Of a DNA stretch of 50,288 nucleotides, positions 8,854 to 18,118 are shown one piece after another (the first letter of the stretch is position 1; each line of letters starts with the position of its first letter). The notes beneath the pieces are model-generated. The model was not told the origin of the DNA, searched no databases, and was given only the letters and a program-made list of their open reading frames with translations. The translations under genes were made by a program, and so were the position numbers. Origin of the DNA: Sterolibacterium sp964437515 (GTDB taxonomy: Bacteria > Pseudomonadota > Gammaproteobacteria > Burkholderiales > Rhodocyclaceae). Location: the NCBI GenBank assembly GCA_964437515.1, contig CAYTHB010000016.1:1-50288 (forward strand), in the 5' to 3' direction.

Positions 8854-9200
8854 ATATTCCTCTTGAGATGGATAAAAATGGTATGTGGAGTCTTGTTGCG
8901 TGGATTACAGGTCGTGGCTATTTTTGCCAAATTACCCGCTCATGATTTGCTCGTGGAATTTCATGACGCCAGTGAAGTCCAGGGTATGGAATCAATGGAT
9001 GCAATGGGGATAGGGGCAGATTCTGGATGTTAGATGTGACGCGGTTCGCTCAGTGCGTGTCACATGATGCATGAATCTGCATGTACGTATCCTAGCAAAA
9101 AATCGAATGCCAGTGGGACAGCGTAAGTTGTATTTTATTTGTGCCTTTATGGTTGGTGGCTATAATTCGCGTTTCAATGAGTTCGTTGTGAGGTAACGCC
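8854..9200. promoter_or_regulatory. Divergent trxA/fdxA intergenic region
   Basis: 347 bp between two divergent genes. A small plus-strand frame (to 9033) overlaps the trxA start and shows no family features, so it is treated as non-coding. A perfect TATAAT at 9161-9166, 34 bp before the fdxA start codon, is the best -10 element. Its -35 (TTGTGC at 9139-9144, 16-bp spacer) is weak. No promoter for trxA could be fixed. Confidence 0.5.
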
Positions 9201-9524
9201 ATGACTTATGTCGTGACTGAATCGTGCATACAATGCAAATATACGGATTGCGTCGATGTGTGCCCCGTGGATGCTTTTCGTGAGGGTGCTAATTTTCTGG
9301 TCATCGACCCTGACGAATGTATCGATTGCACGCTGTGTGTTGCAGAATGTCCGGTTGAAGCTATTTTTGCCGAAGATGATGTGCCTGCCGGACAGGAAGA
9401 CTTCATTCCGTTGAATGCGGAGCTTGCCAAACAATGGAAACCCATCATCGAGCGCAAGGATGCTTTGCCAGAAGCTGAAGCTTGGAGCAGTGTGACCGAC
9501 AAGCGGGACAAGCTGATCCGCTAA
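9201..9524 (+). CDS. fdxA: Ferredoxin FdxA (7Fe, [3Fe-4S][4Fe-4S])
   Basis: 107 residues. Two Fe-S motifs are seen: CIQCKYTDCVDVCP at the N-terminus, where the second Cys region fits the 3Fe/4Fe pattern, and CIDCTLCVAECP about 30 residues later. The FdxA-type C-terminal extension (NAELAKQW...) follows. It carries electrons in the cytoplasm. GAGGTAA sits 7 nt before the ATG. It lies upstream of fadD on the same strand with a 75-bp gap. Confidence 0.95.
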   Translation: MTYVVTESCIQCKYTDCVDVCPVDAFREGANFLVIDPDECIDCTLCVAECPVEAIFAEDDVPAGQEDFIPLNAELAKQWKPIIERKDALPEAEAWSSVTDKRDKLIR

Positions 9525-9599
9525 ACAGACTTCCTTCCTGCGTTTCATCGGGTAAGATGCGGTCATGCCAATGGCGGCATCACGAAAGGGGCGTAACGT

Positions 9600-11291
9600 A
9601 TGGAAAAGGTCTGGCTGAAGAGTTACATGTCCGGCGTACCTGCCGAGATTGATGTCAATGAATTCAGTTCGCTGGGCGATCTGTTTGATCGCAGCACAAA
9701 AGCGTTTGCTTCCCGTGTGGCCTACGTCAACATGGGGCGTTCGCTGACCTATGCCGATCTGGAACTGTATTCGCGTCACTTCGCTGCTTATCTGCAATCT
9801 GTCCTGAAGTTGCCTAAAGGCACGCGCATCGCAGTGATGATGCCCAATCTTTTGCAATATCCGGTTTGTATTTTTGGGGCATTGCGGGCAGGCTATGTGG
9901 TCGTGAATTGCAACCCACTCTATACGGCGCGCGAACTGGAACATCAGTTAAAGGATTCAGGCGCCGAAGCGATCGTCATCGTCGAAAACTTCGCCCATGT
10001 CTTGCAGGAAGTTATTGACCATGTGCCGGTTAAACATGTCGTTGTGACGGGTTTGGGAGACATGCTGGGCTTTCCAAAAAGCATGCTCATCAATTTTGCG
10101 GTACGTCATATCAAGAAGATGGTACCTGCATGGCATCTGCCCGGTGCGCAACGGTTCAATGATGCACTGACACAAGGCAAAGGAGCTCAGTTTCAGCCTG
10201 TTGCAGTGAGTCATGATGATATCGCTTTCCTGCAATACACCGGCGGGACGACGGGTGTTTCCAAAGGCGCGATGCTGACGCATCGCAATATCATTGCCAA
10301 TCTGCAACAGGCACATGCTTGGCTGAAGCCGGTTTTGGGTGGCTCAGGTGAAGAAACGGTCGTGACGGCTCTACCGCTCTATCATATTTTTGCCTTGACA
10401 GCGAATTGTCTGACATTTCTCAAGATTGGCGCCACCAATCTTTTGATTACCAATCCTCGCGATATTCCGGGGTTCGTCAAGGAACTTTCCCGACACCCGT
10501 TTACCTGTTTGACAGGGGTGAATACGCTCTTCAACGCCATGCTGAATGATCCGAACTTTGCGCGACTGGATTTCAGTCGTCTCAAGGTGACACTGGGTGG
10601 CGGCATGGCAGTGCAGAAAGCCGTGGCCGAAAAATGGAAACAGGTGACTGGGCATCCGTTAATCGAAGCCTATGGTTTGACGGAAACATCGCCTGCTGCA
10701 ACCATCAATCCGCTCGATTTACCCGAGTACAACGCTTCGATTGGTCTGCCGGTCCCTTCGACGGAGGTTGCGATACGTGGTGATGATGGCCTGTATCTTC
10801 CGCAGGGGGGAATCGGTGAAATCTGTGTGCGTGGGCCACAGGTGATGAAGGGGTACTGGAATCGTCCTGAAGAAACCGGGAAGGTGCTGCTGCCGGATGG
10901 CTTCCTGCTGACGGGTGATATTGGCATCATGGATGAAAAAGGCTATGTGCGTATTGTTGACCGCAAAAAGGACATGATCCTGGTGTCAGGATTCAATGTC
11001 TATCCGAACGAAGTGGAAGATGTCGTTGCTTCCCACCCGGGCGTTCTGGAAGTGGCCGCTATTGGTGTGCCCGATGAAAAATCGAGTGAGGCCGTGATGA
11101 TTTTTGTGGTCAAGAAAGATCCTGGGTTGACAGAAAAAGCATTGATCGACCATTGCCGTGCAAACATGACGGGTTATAAGGTTCCAAGACATGTCGAGTT
11201 CAGAACTGATCTGCCCAAGACCAATGTGGGCAAGATCTTGCGTCGTGCCTTGCGTGATGAGTATCTTGCTAAATCAGGTGGTGCGCATTGA
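9600..11291 (+). CDS. fadD: Long-chain fatty acid-CoA ligase
   Basis: 563-residue ANL-superfamily enzyme. It has the AMP-binding P-loop YTGGTTGVSKGA (about residue 214), the adenylation motif YGLTETSP, LLTGDIG, and the fatty-acyl-CoA synthetase C-terminal hinge DRKKDMI. It activates fatty acids to acyl-AMP and then acyl-CoA at the inner membrane face. RBS AAAGGGG precedes the start. The stop overlaps the TTG start of ubiX, so the two are probably cotranscribed. It could supply acyl-CoA starters to the distant polyketide locus, but nothing in the sequence ties them together. Confidence 0.9.
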   Translation: MEKVWLKSYMSGVPAEIDVNEFSSLGDLFDRSTKAFASRVAYVNMGRSLTYADLELYSRHFAAYLQSVLKLPKGTRIAVMMPNLLQYPVCIFGALRAGYVVVNCNPLYTARELEHQLKDSGAEAIVIVENFAHVLQEVIDHVPVKHVVVTGLGDMLGFPKSMLINFAVRHIKKMVPAWHLPGAQRFNDALTQGKGAQFQPVAVSHDDIAFLQYTGGTTGVSKGAMLTHRNIIANLQQAHAWLKPVLGGSGEETVVTALPLYHIFALTANCLTFLKIGATNLLITNPRDIPGFVKELSRHPFTCLTGVNTLFNAMLNDPNFARLDFSRLKVTLGGGMAVQKAVAEKWKQVTGHPLIEAYGLTETSPAATINPLDLPEYNASIGLPVPSTEVAIRGDDGLYLPQGGIGEICVRGPQVMKGYWNRPEETGKVLLPDGFLLTGDIGIMDEKGYVRIVDRKKDMILVSGFNVYPNEVEDVVASHPGVLEVAAIGVPDEKSSEAVMIFVVKKDPGLTEKALIDHCRANMTGYKVPRHVEFRTDLPKTNVGKILRRALRDEYLAKSGGAH

Positions 11292-11872
11292 ATAGTATAG
11301 AGGCAGAAAAGCAGCCTTTGCTGGTCGCCATTACGGGTGCAACAGGGGTCATTTATGGCGTTGAGTTGCTGCGCGTATTGCAGCAACTGAAGCAGCCGAC
11401 GCATTTGGTCATGAGCGAAGCGGCCATGATGACCCTAGCCATCGAAACCGATTATTCCGTTGAAGAGGTGCGTGCGTTGGCGGATGTCGTGTATTCAAAC
11501 AAGGATATTGGTGCGGCTGTCGCCAGCGGTACGTTTCAGACGCGCGGCATGGTCATTGCTCCTTGCAGTATCAAGACGCTTTCCGCCATTGCTCATTCGT
11601 ATTCCAGTACCTTGATCGCTCGCGCTGCCGATGTGATGCTCAAGGAGCGTCGACCGCTGGTGCTCATGGTGCGCGAAACACCTTTACATAAAGGACATCT
11701 GGAACTCATGATGCGAGCGGCAGATTATGGTGCTGTCATCCTGCCACCGATGCCCGCTTTTTACGATCAGCCGCAAACCTTGATGGATGTCGTTCATCAA
11801 GGTGTGGGCAAGGTGCTCGATCAATTAGGGATTACCCATAGCCTGAGACCGCGCTGGCAAGGTCGACCTTGA
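11288..11872 (+). CDS. ubiX: Flavin prenyltransferase UbiX
   Basis: 194 residues. The N-terminal flavin-binding GATGVIYG, the region around SGTFQTRGM-IAPCS and the C-terminal PPMPAFYDQPQT block are typical of UbiX/Pad1. The enzyme makes prenylated FMN for the UbiD decarboxylase in ubiquinone synthesis; no ubiD is adjacent. The best start is TTG at 11288, preceded by AGGTGG at 11276-11281 and overlapping the fadD stop. No in-frame ATG lies at a sensible position before the conserved N-terminus. Confidence 0.93.
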   Translation: MNSIEAEKQPLLVAITGATGVIYGVELLRVLQQLKQPTHLVMSEAAMMTLAIETDYSVEEVRALADVVYSNKDIGAAVASGTFQTRGMVIAPCSIKTLSAIAHSYSSTLIARAADVMLKERRPLVLMVRETPLHKGHLELMMRAADYGAVILPPMPAFYDQPQTLMDVVHQGVGKVLDQLGITHSLRPRWQGRP

Positions 11873-11901
11873 GTTTGAGAAAGCCCACTGTACGCGTCCT
11901 A

Positions 11902-12633
11902 TTACGGGAACACCTTGTGGAATAGTACGCGGCTGGCATGGGCGAGCCAGGGGAGCGTAATCAGCAATAGAGGCAATAGCAAAATACTGGTGATGATGAC
12001 ACCTGCCAACAAGCCTCCCCAGAGCATGGCAGGGACAAAATTTCGGAATACCGCACTGACGCTGGCCATGACGGCTTGAACGAGTGTGACGCGATGCTCA
12101 CAGAGCAGGGGCACCGAAAAAACAGAAACACAATAAAGCATGAATGCAATGGCCAAGCCTGAAAGCGAGCCCCACAGCAAAAAATGATGGATTCTATGGA
12201 TTTCCGTCGTGATTTCTGTGAGCCAGACAGGTGTGCGTCCGACCATGAAACTGTAGAGCGTGGCGGCATCAGTGATGAACACCATGAATAACAAGGTGCA
12301 CACAAGCGAAATCACCCAGACGGCACTGGAGGCCTCTGTAAAACCCGCGTGGATACTGGATATTCCTGTAGTTTGCCTTTTTTCGTAATCGCGTGCGATG
12401 CCGAAAAAACCAGCAAGAATGACTGGACCGATCAGCATGAATGCGCCCGCTGCAGCAATAATGAAAGGCGCGAAGCCATGATAGAGCAGCAGCCCGATGA
12501 TGATGGCACCGATCAATGCAAACAAGGCGGCGTAGGCAACGCTGATGGTGCGTGTTTGCAGGGCGATGCATCCGCCTTCGCGCAGGGAGGCAAGAATGTC
12601 GGCAGTGGTAAAAGGCTGAGGGTGAATGTTCAT
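11902..12633 (-). CDS. DUF2189-family integral membrane protein
   Basis: 243 residues with about six hydrophobic segments and an N-terminal amphipathic stretch. The pattern of a soluble start, the AGAFMLIGPVILAGFFGIARDYE block and paired C-terminal spans matches the uncharacterised DUF2189 (COG5473) membrane family. Function is unknown. It stands alone downstream of recQ, with an inverted repeat immediately in front of its start. Confidence 0.7.
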   Translation of the reverse strand: MNIHPQPFTTADILASLREGGCIALQTRTISVAYAALFALIGAIIIGLLLYHGFAPFIIAAAGAFMLIGPVILAGFFGIARDYEKRQTTGISSIHAGFTEASSAVWVISLVCTLLFMVFITDAATLYSFMVGRTPVWLTEITTEIHRIHHFLLWGSLSGLAIAFMLYCVSVFSVPLLCEHRVTLVQAVMASVSAVFRNFVPAMLWGGLLAGVIITSILLLPLLLITLPWLAHASRVLFHKVFP

Positions 12634-12635
12634 AG

Positions 12636-12661
12636 ATTTATAAATTTTACTTTTTATAAAT
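12636..12661. promoter_or_regulatory. AT-rich inverted repeat in front of the DUF2189 gene
   Basis: ATTTATAAA at 12636-12644 and its exact complement TTTATAAAT at 12653-12661 are separated by 8 bp, starting 2 bp upstream of the start codon. It could be an operator or an RNA hairpin that occludes the ribosome-binding site. No regulator is recognised. Confidence 0.4.
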
Positions 12662-12749
12662 CGATGTCACCTTGATTAGGGTCAATATCGAACTACAGTT
12701 ACCAGTTACCAATTACGATTCGATACAGTTCAAAGCAAGAGTGCGTGTT

Positions 12750-14582
12750 TCACTTCTCGCTTAAGACCCCCAGTATCTGCAAGCCATATCGTTCCAGTTT
12801 GGCTTTGCCGATACCGCTGATGAGACTGAGTTCTTCGAGGGATGTCGGTTGTTGGGCAACGATTTCGTGCAGTACTTTATCGTGCAGGATGACATAGGCA
12901 GGCGTCCCCTGTTCCTGAGCACGTTGGGCACGCCAAGTTCGAAGTGTCTGAAAGAGCGGATCATCATTGCTGCTTGCATGGCTTGTTGTGTGCATTGTCG
13001 CCATCGCACGATGTGCTTTGTTGCGTGTCGCCTTGCTGTTGTTTTTAGATTGCATGACAGGGCGGCGCAACATCAGGGTCGTTTCGCCTTTCAATACAGG
13101 ACGAGCGGCTTCGGTGAGAATGAGTCCGCCGTAACGTTGAGGATCGGCGTGCAATAAACCGGTTGCAAGAAGCTGACGGGCGACACTGCGCCATGTCGAT
13201 TCGTCGAGTTCTTTTCCGATGCCGAACGTGGGCAACTGGTCGTGTTGGTATTGGCTGATTTTTTCTGTACGTTTGCCACGCAGAATATCGATCAGGTGTC
13301 CTGCACCATAACGCTGGCCGCTACGGATGGCGGCGGAGAGCAGCTTTTGTGCTGCAACGGTGCCATCCCAGCGTTCGGGAGGGTTGAGGCAGGTGTCGCA
13401 GTTATCACAGGTATCGCTGGTTTCCCCAAAATAATTGAGTAACACCGTGCGACGACAGCCCGCAGCTTCGCAATAGGCCAGCATGGCATCGAGTTTTTGT
13501 CGTTCGATACGTTTTTGCTCATCGGGCGCGGTGGATTCATCGATGCGCTGACGATGAATGACGACATCATTGAGACCATAGGTCATCCATGCAATCGCCG
13601 GCTCGCCATCGCGTCCGGCGCGACCGGTTTCCTGATAATAGGCTTCGAGACTTTTGGGGAGATCGAGATGCGCCACGAAGCGAACATCGGGTTTGTCGAT
13701 GCCCATGCCAAAGGCGATGGTGGCGACCATGACGATGCCGTCTTCACGGACGAAGCGTTGTTGGTGGATGCGTCGTTGTTCAGTCGTCATTCCTGCGTGG
13801 TAGGGTAGAGTATTGATGCCTTGCTGTTGTAGCCAGGCGGCTGTTTCATCAACTTTTTTGCGTGAAAGACAATACACGATGCCGGCTTCATGGCGATGGG
13901 TGTCGAGAAGTTCGAGAAGCTGCTGGCGGGGCTTGTCACGTTCGACGATGGTGTAGCGTATGTTGGGGCGGTCAAAGCTGCTGATGAAAACACGGGCTTC
14001 CAGCAAGCCGAGCCGGTATCGGATCTCGTTGCGCGTGAGTTCATCGGCCGTAGCAGTCAGTGCGATGCGCGGGACGCTGGGGTAGCGTTCGTGCAAGGTT
14101 GAAAGCTGGATATATTCCGGACGGAAATCGTGCCCCCATTGTGAAACACAATGAGCTTCATCGATTGCAAATAACGAGAGTTTTCCGACATGATCGAGAC
14201 GATCGAGCAGGCTGAGAAAGCGTTCAGTCAGCAGGCGTTCCGGTGCAACGTAAAGGAGATTGAGCTCGTTCGAAAATAGACGTCGTTCGGTGTCGAGTGC
14301 GGCATCAAAGCTGAGTGAGGAGTTCAGAAAAGCCGCTTGCACACCGACTTGCAGGAGTGCGTCGACCTGGTCTTGCATCAGGGCAATCAAGGGCGAAACG
14401 ACAATGGCGCAGCCCGGACGCAGTAACGCTGGAATCTGGTAGCACAATGATTTTCCGCCGCCCGTGGGCATCAGAACCAAAGCATCGCCACCATGAATAA
14501 CGTGATTGATGATTTCAGCTTGCGCACCACGAAAGGCGCTGTAGCCGAATACGGTGTGCAGCAGGTCAAGCGCAGATGACAT
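12750..14582 (-). CDS. recQ: ATP-dependent DNA helicase RecQ
   Basis: 610 residues, the usual RecQ length. It has SF2 helicase motif I TGGGKSLCYQ (about residue 41), the DEAH box followed by CVSQWGHDFR, and motif VI QETGRAGRDG. The RQC zinc ligands (C...CDNCDTC, about residues 375-400) and a C-terminal HRDC domain (last 80 residues) complete the family layout. RecQ unwinds forks and recombination intermediates. The region just upstream of its start carries a tandem 10-bp duplication (ATGGAGGTAC twice, 14581-14600). It lies 48 bp after lpxH on the same strand. Confidence 0.95.
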   Translation of the reverse strand: MSSALDLLHTVFGYSAFRGAQAEIINHVIHGGDALVLMPTGGGKSLCYQIPALLRPGCAIVVSPLIALMQDQVDALLQVGVQAAFLNSSLSFDAALDTERRLFSNELNLLYVAPERLLTERFLSLLDRLDHVGKLSLFAIDEAHCVSQWGHDFRPEYIQLSTLHERYPSVPRIALTATADELTRNEIRYRLGLLEARVFISSFDRPNIRYTIVERDKPRQQLLELLDTHRHEAGIVYCLSRKKVDETAAWLQQQGINTLPYHAGMTTEQRRIHQQRFVREDGIVMVATIAFGMGIDKPDVRFVAHLDLPKSLEAYYQETGRAGRDGEPAIAWMTYGLNDVVIHRQRIDESTAPDEQKRIERQKLDAMLAYCEAAGCRRTVLLNYFGETSDTCDNCDTCLNPPERWDGTVAAQKLLSAAIRSGQRYGAGHLIDILRGKRTEKISQYQHDQLPTFGIGKELDESTWRSVARQLLATGLLHADPQRYGGLILTEAARPVLKGETTLMLRRPVMQSKNNSKATRNKAHRAMATMHTTSHASSNDDPLFQTLRTWRAQRAQEQGTPAYVILHDKVLHEIVAQQPTSLEELSLISGIGKAKLERYGLQILGVLSEK

Positions 14583-14630
14583 GGAGGTACATGGAGGTAC
14601 AGGAAGCAGTGATGCGGAAAAGAGTCGATT

Positions 14631-15371
14631 TTACGCTTTCAGTTGCAATTCCCGAATATGGCATCCCGTTTTGTCGATCGCCAGATAATTGCCGCTATGG
14701 TTGTGCCAGTCGCCGAGCACCCAGCGTTCGCAGGTGTGGCTATCAATGGTGTGTGTATGTGTATTTTGCCGATGGGTATGACCATGAATCAATCTTGGAT
14801 AGTCGTGATGACGTAGTGTAGTGACGACGGTATCAAGGGTGACATCCATTAGTGCGGCTGGCTTGTGCTGTTTTTCTTCTTCGCTACGGCGGCGAAGGGC
14901 TTCAATCTGCGCTTTACGTTCTTCCAGAGGGCGCGCGAGAAACTCTGTGCGCCAATGGGGGGTGCGGACAAGATGCCGGAAATTTTGGTAGGCAATGTCG
15001 TCACTACAGAGCGTGTCACCGTGCATCAACAATGTGGGCACGCCACCGGGATGGATGAGGGTGGGATCGTTGATGAGCGTGATGTGAGTGGCGTGCGCAA
15101 AAGCCTCACCGATGAGAAAGTCACGGTTGCCAACCATCAGATAAATCGGAATGGTTTGGCTACATGCGTGCAGCGCATGGCAAATCTGTGTATTGAATGG
15201 GTCGGCAAGATCGTCATCCCCCGCCCAGTATTCGAACAGATCACCGAGGATATAGAGTGCATCCGCCTGCGGTGTTTGCTGTTTCAGAAAGTGGCAGAAC
15301 AGCTTCGTAATGGCGGGGCGAGTCGGGCAAAGATGCAGATCAGAAATGAAATATGAAACAGAATGACTCAT
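14631..15371 (-). CDS. lpxH: UDP-2,3-diacylglucosamine hydrolase LpxH
   Basis: Metallophosphoesterase of 246 residues. The metal motifs are visible in order: SDLHL, LGDLFEYW, GNRD, and H...GHTHR near the C-terminus. LpxH cleaves UDP-diacylglucosamine to lipid X in lipid A synthesis, so the cell makes lipopolysaccharide. The ATG at 15371 is preferred to a TTG two codons upstream. It sits between the GGDEF-EAL gene and recQ on the same strand, close to ppiB, an arrangement seen in other proteobacteria. Confidence 0.92.
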   Translation of the reverse strand: MSHSVSYFISDLHLCPTRPAITKLFCHFLKQQTPQADALYILGDLFEYWAGDDDLADPFNTQICHALHACSQTIPIYLMVGNRDFLIGEAFAHATHITLINDPTLIHPGGVPTLLMHGDTLCSDDIAYQNFRHLVRTPHWRTEFLARPLEERKAQIEALRRRSEEEKQHKPAALMDVTLDTVVTTLRHHDYPRLIHGHTHRQNTHTHTIDSHTCERWVLGDWHNHSGNYLAIDKTGCHIRELQLKA

Positions 15372-15385
15372 GCACAAAGAATCAA

Positions 15386-17425
15386 TCAGGCGCTATGAAT
15401 TTGTGCCCAATGGGTGGGGGGCATATCGGCCAGGTTCGCCATTTCCTGGCGCAGTTCATGAATACTTTCGAAGAAGTCTTCGTTTGCTGCATTCAGGTGA
15501 GACATCAATTCTTCAGCGAGATGGGGTTTGTTGTCGAAATGCAAGCGCGCGATACGTTTGCCAAGATGATAGACATGTTCGTGTATCTGGCTGATGGTCG
15601 TGAATTCCCGCATATGACCAAATCGGGTTTTACCTTGATTCTGACACCACAGCCCAAAGCTTCCTTGTGAGGGGTCAAAGAATTCATCCACCAGTGTATG
15701 AAGAGGCGAGGCGGGTTTTTGCAGTAATGCCAGTAGCTCATCCATCCATTGCCGATGTTCAAATTCAATTGACAGGAGCGGGAAGTCATCACGATTCCAA
15801 GGATGCGCGAGACTCTCAAACCAGGCCGTGGGGGGAGTGAATGAGGCGACCCAGGAGAGGACATTGTCAGCAGGCATGGGGCGCGCAATCCCGTAGCCTT
15901 GCGCAAGATCACAGCCTAAGTGCATGAGCATCATGCCATGTTGTATGGTTTCAACACCTTCGGCAATGACCTTGCGGCGAAAGGCGTTCGTCAAACCCAC
16001 CACGCCTTCGACGATGGCGAGATCATCACTGTTTTCCAGCATGTCGCGAACAAAGGATTGGTCGATCTTGAGTGTGCTGGCTTTCAGTTGTTTGAGATAG
16101 GACAACGACGAATAGCCCGTGCCAAAATCATCCAGTGCAAACCCGATGCCCAGGGCGCGACAGTCGTCCATGACCTTCGCGACATAATCCATGTCATTGA
16201 GCGCAGCAGTTTCAAGAATTTCCAGTTCCAGCCAATGGGGTTGGAGGTAGGGGTACTTGGTTGTCATTCGTGTCAACAGTTGAGACAGATGTGACACGAA
16301 ATCGGGATGCTGAAGATGATGAGCCGCAATATTGATACTGACAGGTAGGGTCAAACCTTCTTTGGCCCAGTGGGCGAGTTGATGTAATGACTCTTCCATG
16401 ACCCATTGACCAATGGCAATCGACGTGTCGTGGCCTTCGGTTTGAGGCAGAAACTCGGAGGGTGGCAATAGGCCGCGCTCAGGATGTTGCCAGCGGATCA
16501 GTGCTTCAAAGCCGGTGATCGTTCCCGATCGCATGTTGACCTTGGGCTGGTAGTAGAGGCGGAATTCTTTGTTTTCTATGGCCTCAAGGATGCGAATCTG
16601 CGTGTCTCGCTGTTCGCGGACTTTGAGGTTTTTTTCGATGTCGAACAGGTTGTAGCGGTTGCCCCCTTCTTGTTTGGCGGCGTACATGGCCTGATCGGCG
16701 TGGCGTAACAGGGTATCAGGATCGCTGCTGTCCGTTGGTGCGACAGTCGCACCGATGCTGGCGGAAACGGAAATACATTGACCGGAAATTGTGCAAGGTG
16801 TGCTGATTAGCGTTAATAAACGGGTGAGTGTGTGTTCGAGTTCCTGGGGGTGTTCGAACGCGCCCAATAGCAATAAAAACTCGTCGCCCCCGACGCGTGC
16901 GATGGTGTCGTTATTACGCAGGCTGTTGCGAATACGAGGCCCCAATTCATGGATGAGCGTATCGGCAATCGCTTTTCCGTATTTCTCGTTGACTCCCTTG
17001 AAATTGTCGATATCTAAATGACAGACAGCCAAGGTATTCCCGCGACGTTGGGTAAGAGCAATGGCTTGTTGGATACGATCGGAGATGACAACACGGTTGG
17101 GGATATGCGTCAGCAGATCCTCATGGTACAAGGCATCCATGAGGCTTTGCTGTGTGGTCAGGTGTTGGTTTTGTTCATCTGCAGAGGCATTCTTCGATGC
17201 CTCTGCCGCATCGGCTCGTTTGAGCAGATGGATGAAGTCATTGATATCAAGTGATGCAGTCGCCTGGCCGCTTGCATCTGTTACAAGCAGCTTGGAGCCT
17301 GGATGTTGCTGCATCTGAGCGAGAATGTCAGCCAAACGGTCGCGTGAAAGCAAGGCAGAAGCTGAAGTCGAGTGAACGTCTTCAGGGGCGGAAGGCAGGA
17401 CGTGGTGTGTTGGGCTTTGAGACAT
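15386..17425 (-). CDS. GGDEF-EAL c-di-GMP protein with CZB-like C-terminal domain
   Basis: About 679 residues (ATG at 17425; an in-frame GTG at 17443 is also possible). No membrane span. An N-terminal region of about 130 residues without a clear family is followed by GGDEF (motif intact near residue 180), with an RNND I-site exactly five residues before GGDEF. The EAL domain follows (FEALIRW near 307; DDFGTGYSSL near 437). The last 110 residues look like a chemoreceptor zinc-binding (CZB) domain: FEHRQW, then SFGLWC, then H-E-H-x-x-H helices. The canonical Cys position appears to be Gly, with Cys shifted after the Trp. Both catalytic signatures are intact, so it may be bifunctional or switched by metal or redox state. 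The gap to lpxH is 14 bp. Confidence 0.88.
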   Translation of the reverse strand: MSQSPTHHVLPSAPEDVHSTSASALLSRDRLADILAQMQQHPGSKLLVTDASGQATASLDINDFIHLLKRADAAEASKNASADEQNQHLTTQQSLMDALYHEDLLTHIPNRVVISDRIQQAIALTQRRGNTLAVCHLDIDNFKGVNEKYGKAIADTLIHELGPRIRNSLRNNDTIARVGGDEFLLLLGAFEHPQELEHTLTRLLTLISTPCTISGQCISVSASIGATVAPTDSSDPDTLLRHADQAMYAAKQEGGNRYNLFDIEKNLKVREQRDTQIRILEAIENKEFRLYYQPKVNMRSGTITGFEALIRWQHPERGLLPPSEFLPQTEGHDTSIAIGQWVMEESLHQLAHWAKEGLTLPVSINIAAHHLQHPDFVSHLSQLLTRMTTKYPYLQPHWLELEILETAALNDMDYVAKVMDDCRALGIGFALDDFGTGYSSLSYLKQLKASTLKIDQSFVRDMLENSDDLAIVEGVVGLTNAFRRKVIAEGVETIQHGMMLMHLGCDLAQGYGIARPMPADNVLSWVASFTPPTAWFESLAHPWNRDDFPLLSIEFEHRQWMDELLALLQKPASPLHTLVDEFFDPSQGSFGLWCQNQGKTRFGHMREFTTISQIHEHVYHLGKRIARLHFDNKPHLAEELMSHLNAANEDFFESIHELRQEMANLADMPPTHWAQIHSA

Positions 17426-17575
17426 GACAGGTGGTGAAATCACGAAAGATGCATTTGTTGGAGCAGTGTGTCTCCTTTGAGGAGCACTTCTGCGGATACC
17501 ATGGCAACTTTTCGATGCGATCTCACCCTGTCGTGACGTGTTGTGCGAGCGGCGTTTGTCAGTAACGACAGTGAT

Positions 17576-18067
17576 TCAAACGACCGTGGCACTTTCAATG
17601 ATGACGCTTTCAGCGGGGACATCTTGGTGAAAGCCTTTGTTGCCGGTGGGAACATCCTTGATGCGATCGACCACATCGGAACCTTCGACCACTTTACCGA
17701 AGACACAATAGCCCCATCCGTTGCCGGTAGGGGACTTGAAATCGAGGAAAGCGTTGTCGGACACATTGATGAAGAATTGAGCCGTCGCTGAATGAGGATC
17801 GTTGGTACGCGCCATGGCAATGGTATAGCGCGCGTTTTTGAGGCCATTGTCAGCTTCGTTCTTCACAGGTGCCTGAGTCGGCCTTTGTTGCATATCGGGT
17901 GTAAAGCCACCCCCCTGAATCATGAAGCCATCAATGACACGATGGAAAATCGTTCCATCGTAATGGCCGGACTCGACATAGGCGAGGAAATTTTTCACGG
18001 TTTCGGGTGCTTTGTCGGCATCGAGTTCCAGAGTGATGTCGCCAAAATTGGTTTGCAGCTTGATCAT
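17576..18067 (-). CDS. ppiB: Cytoplasmic cyclophilin-type peptidyl-prolyl isomerase
   Basis: 163-residue cyclophilin without a signal peptide. Active-site residues are seen in FHRVIDGFMIQGG, SATAQFFINV and the tail motif GYCVFGKVVEG. It catalyses cis-trans isomerisation of prolyl bonds. RBS AGGACC precedes the ATG. It follows the signal-bearing paralogue by 51 bp, so the pair arose by duplication with one copy exported. About 150 bp separate it from the GGDEF-EAL gene, with no clear terminator. Confidence 0.92.
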   Translation of the reverse strand: MIKLQTNFGDITLELDADKAPETVKNFLAYVESGHYDGTIFHRVIDGFMIQGGGFTPDMQQRPTQAPVKNEADNGLKNARYTIAMARTNDPHSATAQFFINVSDNAFLDFKSPTGNGWGYCVFGKVVEGSDVVDRIKDVPTGNKGFHQDVPAESVIIESATVV

Positions 18068-18118
18068 GATTTCAGGTCCTTTTATTCGAGAGAAGAGATG
18101 CTCTGGGTAAGCAGTAGT

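Noticed and set aside
8833..9033. Small plus-strand ORF in the trxA/fdxA gap
   Set aside because: It starts inside trxA on the other strand, has no RBS and no family, and fills a region expected to hold promoters.
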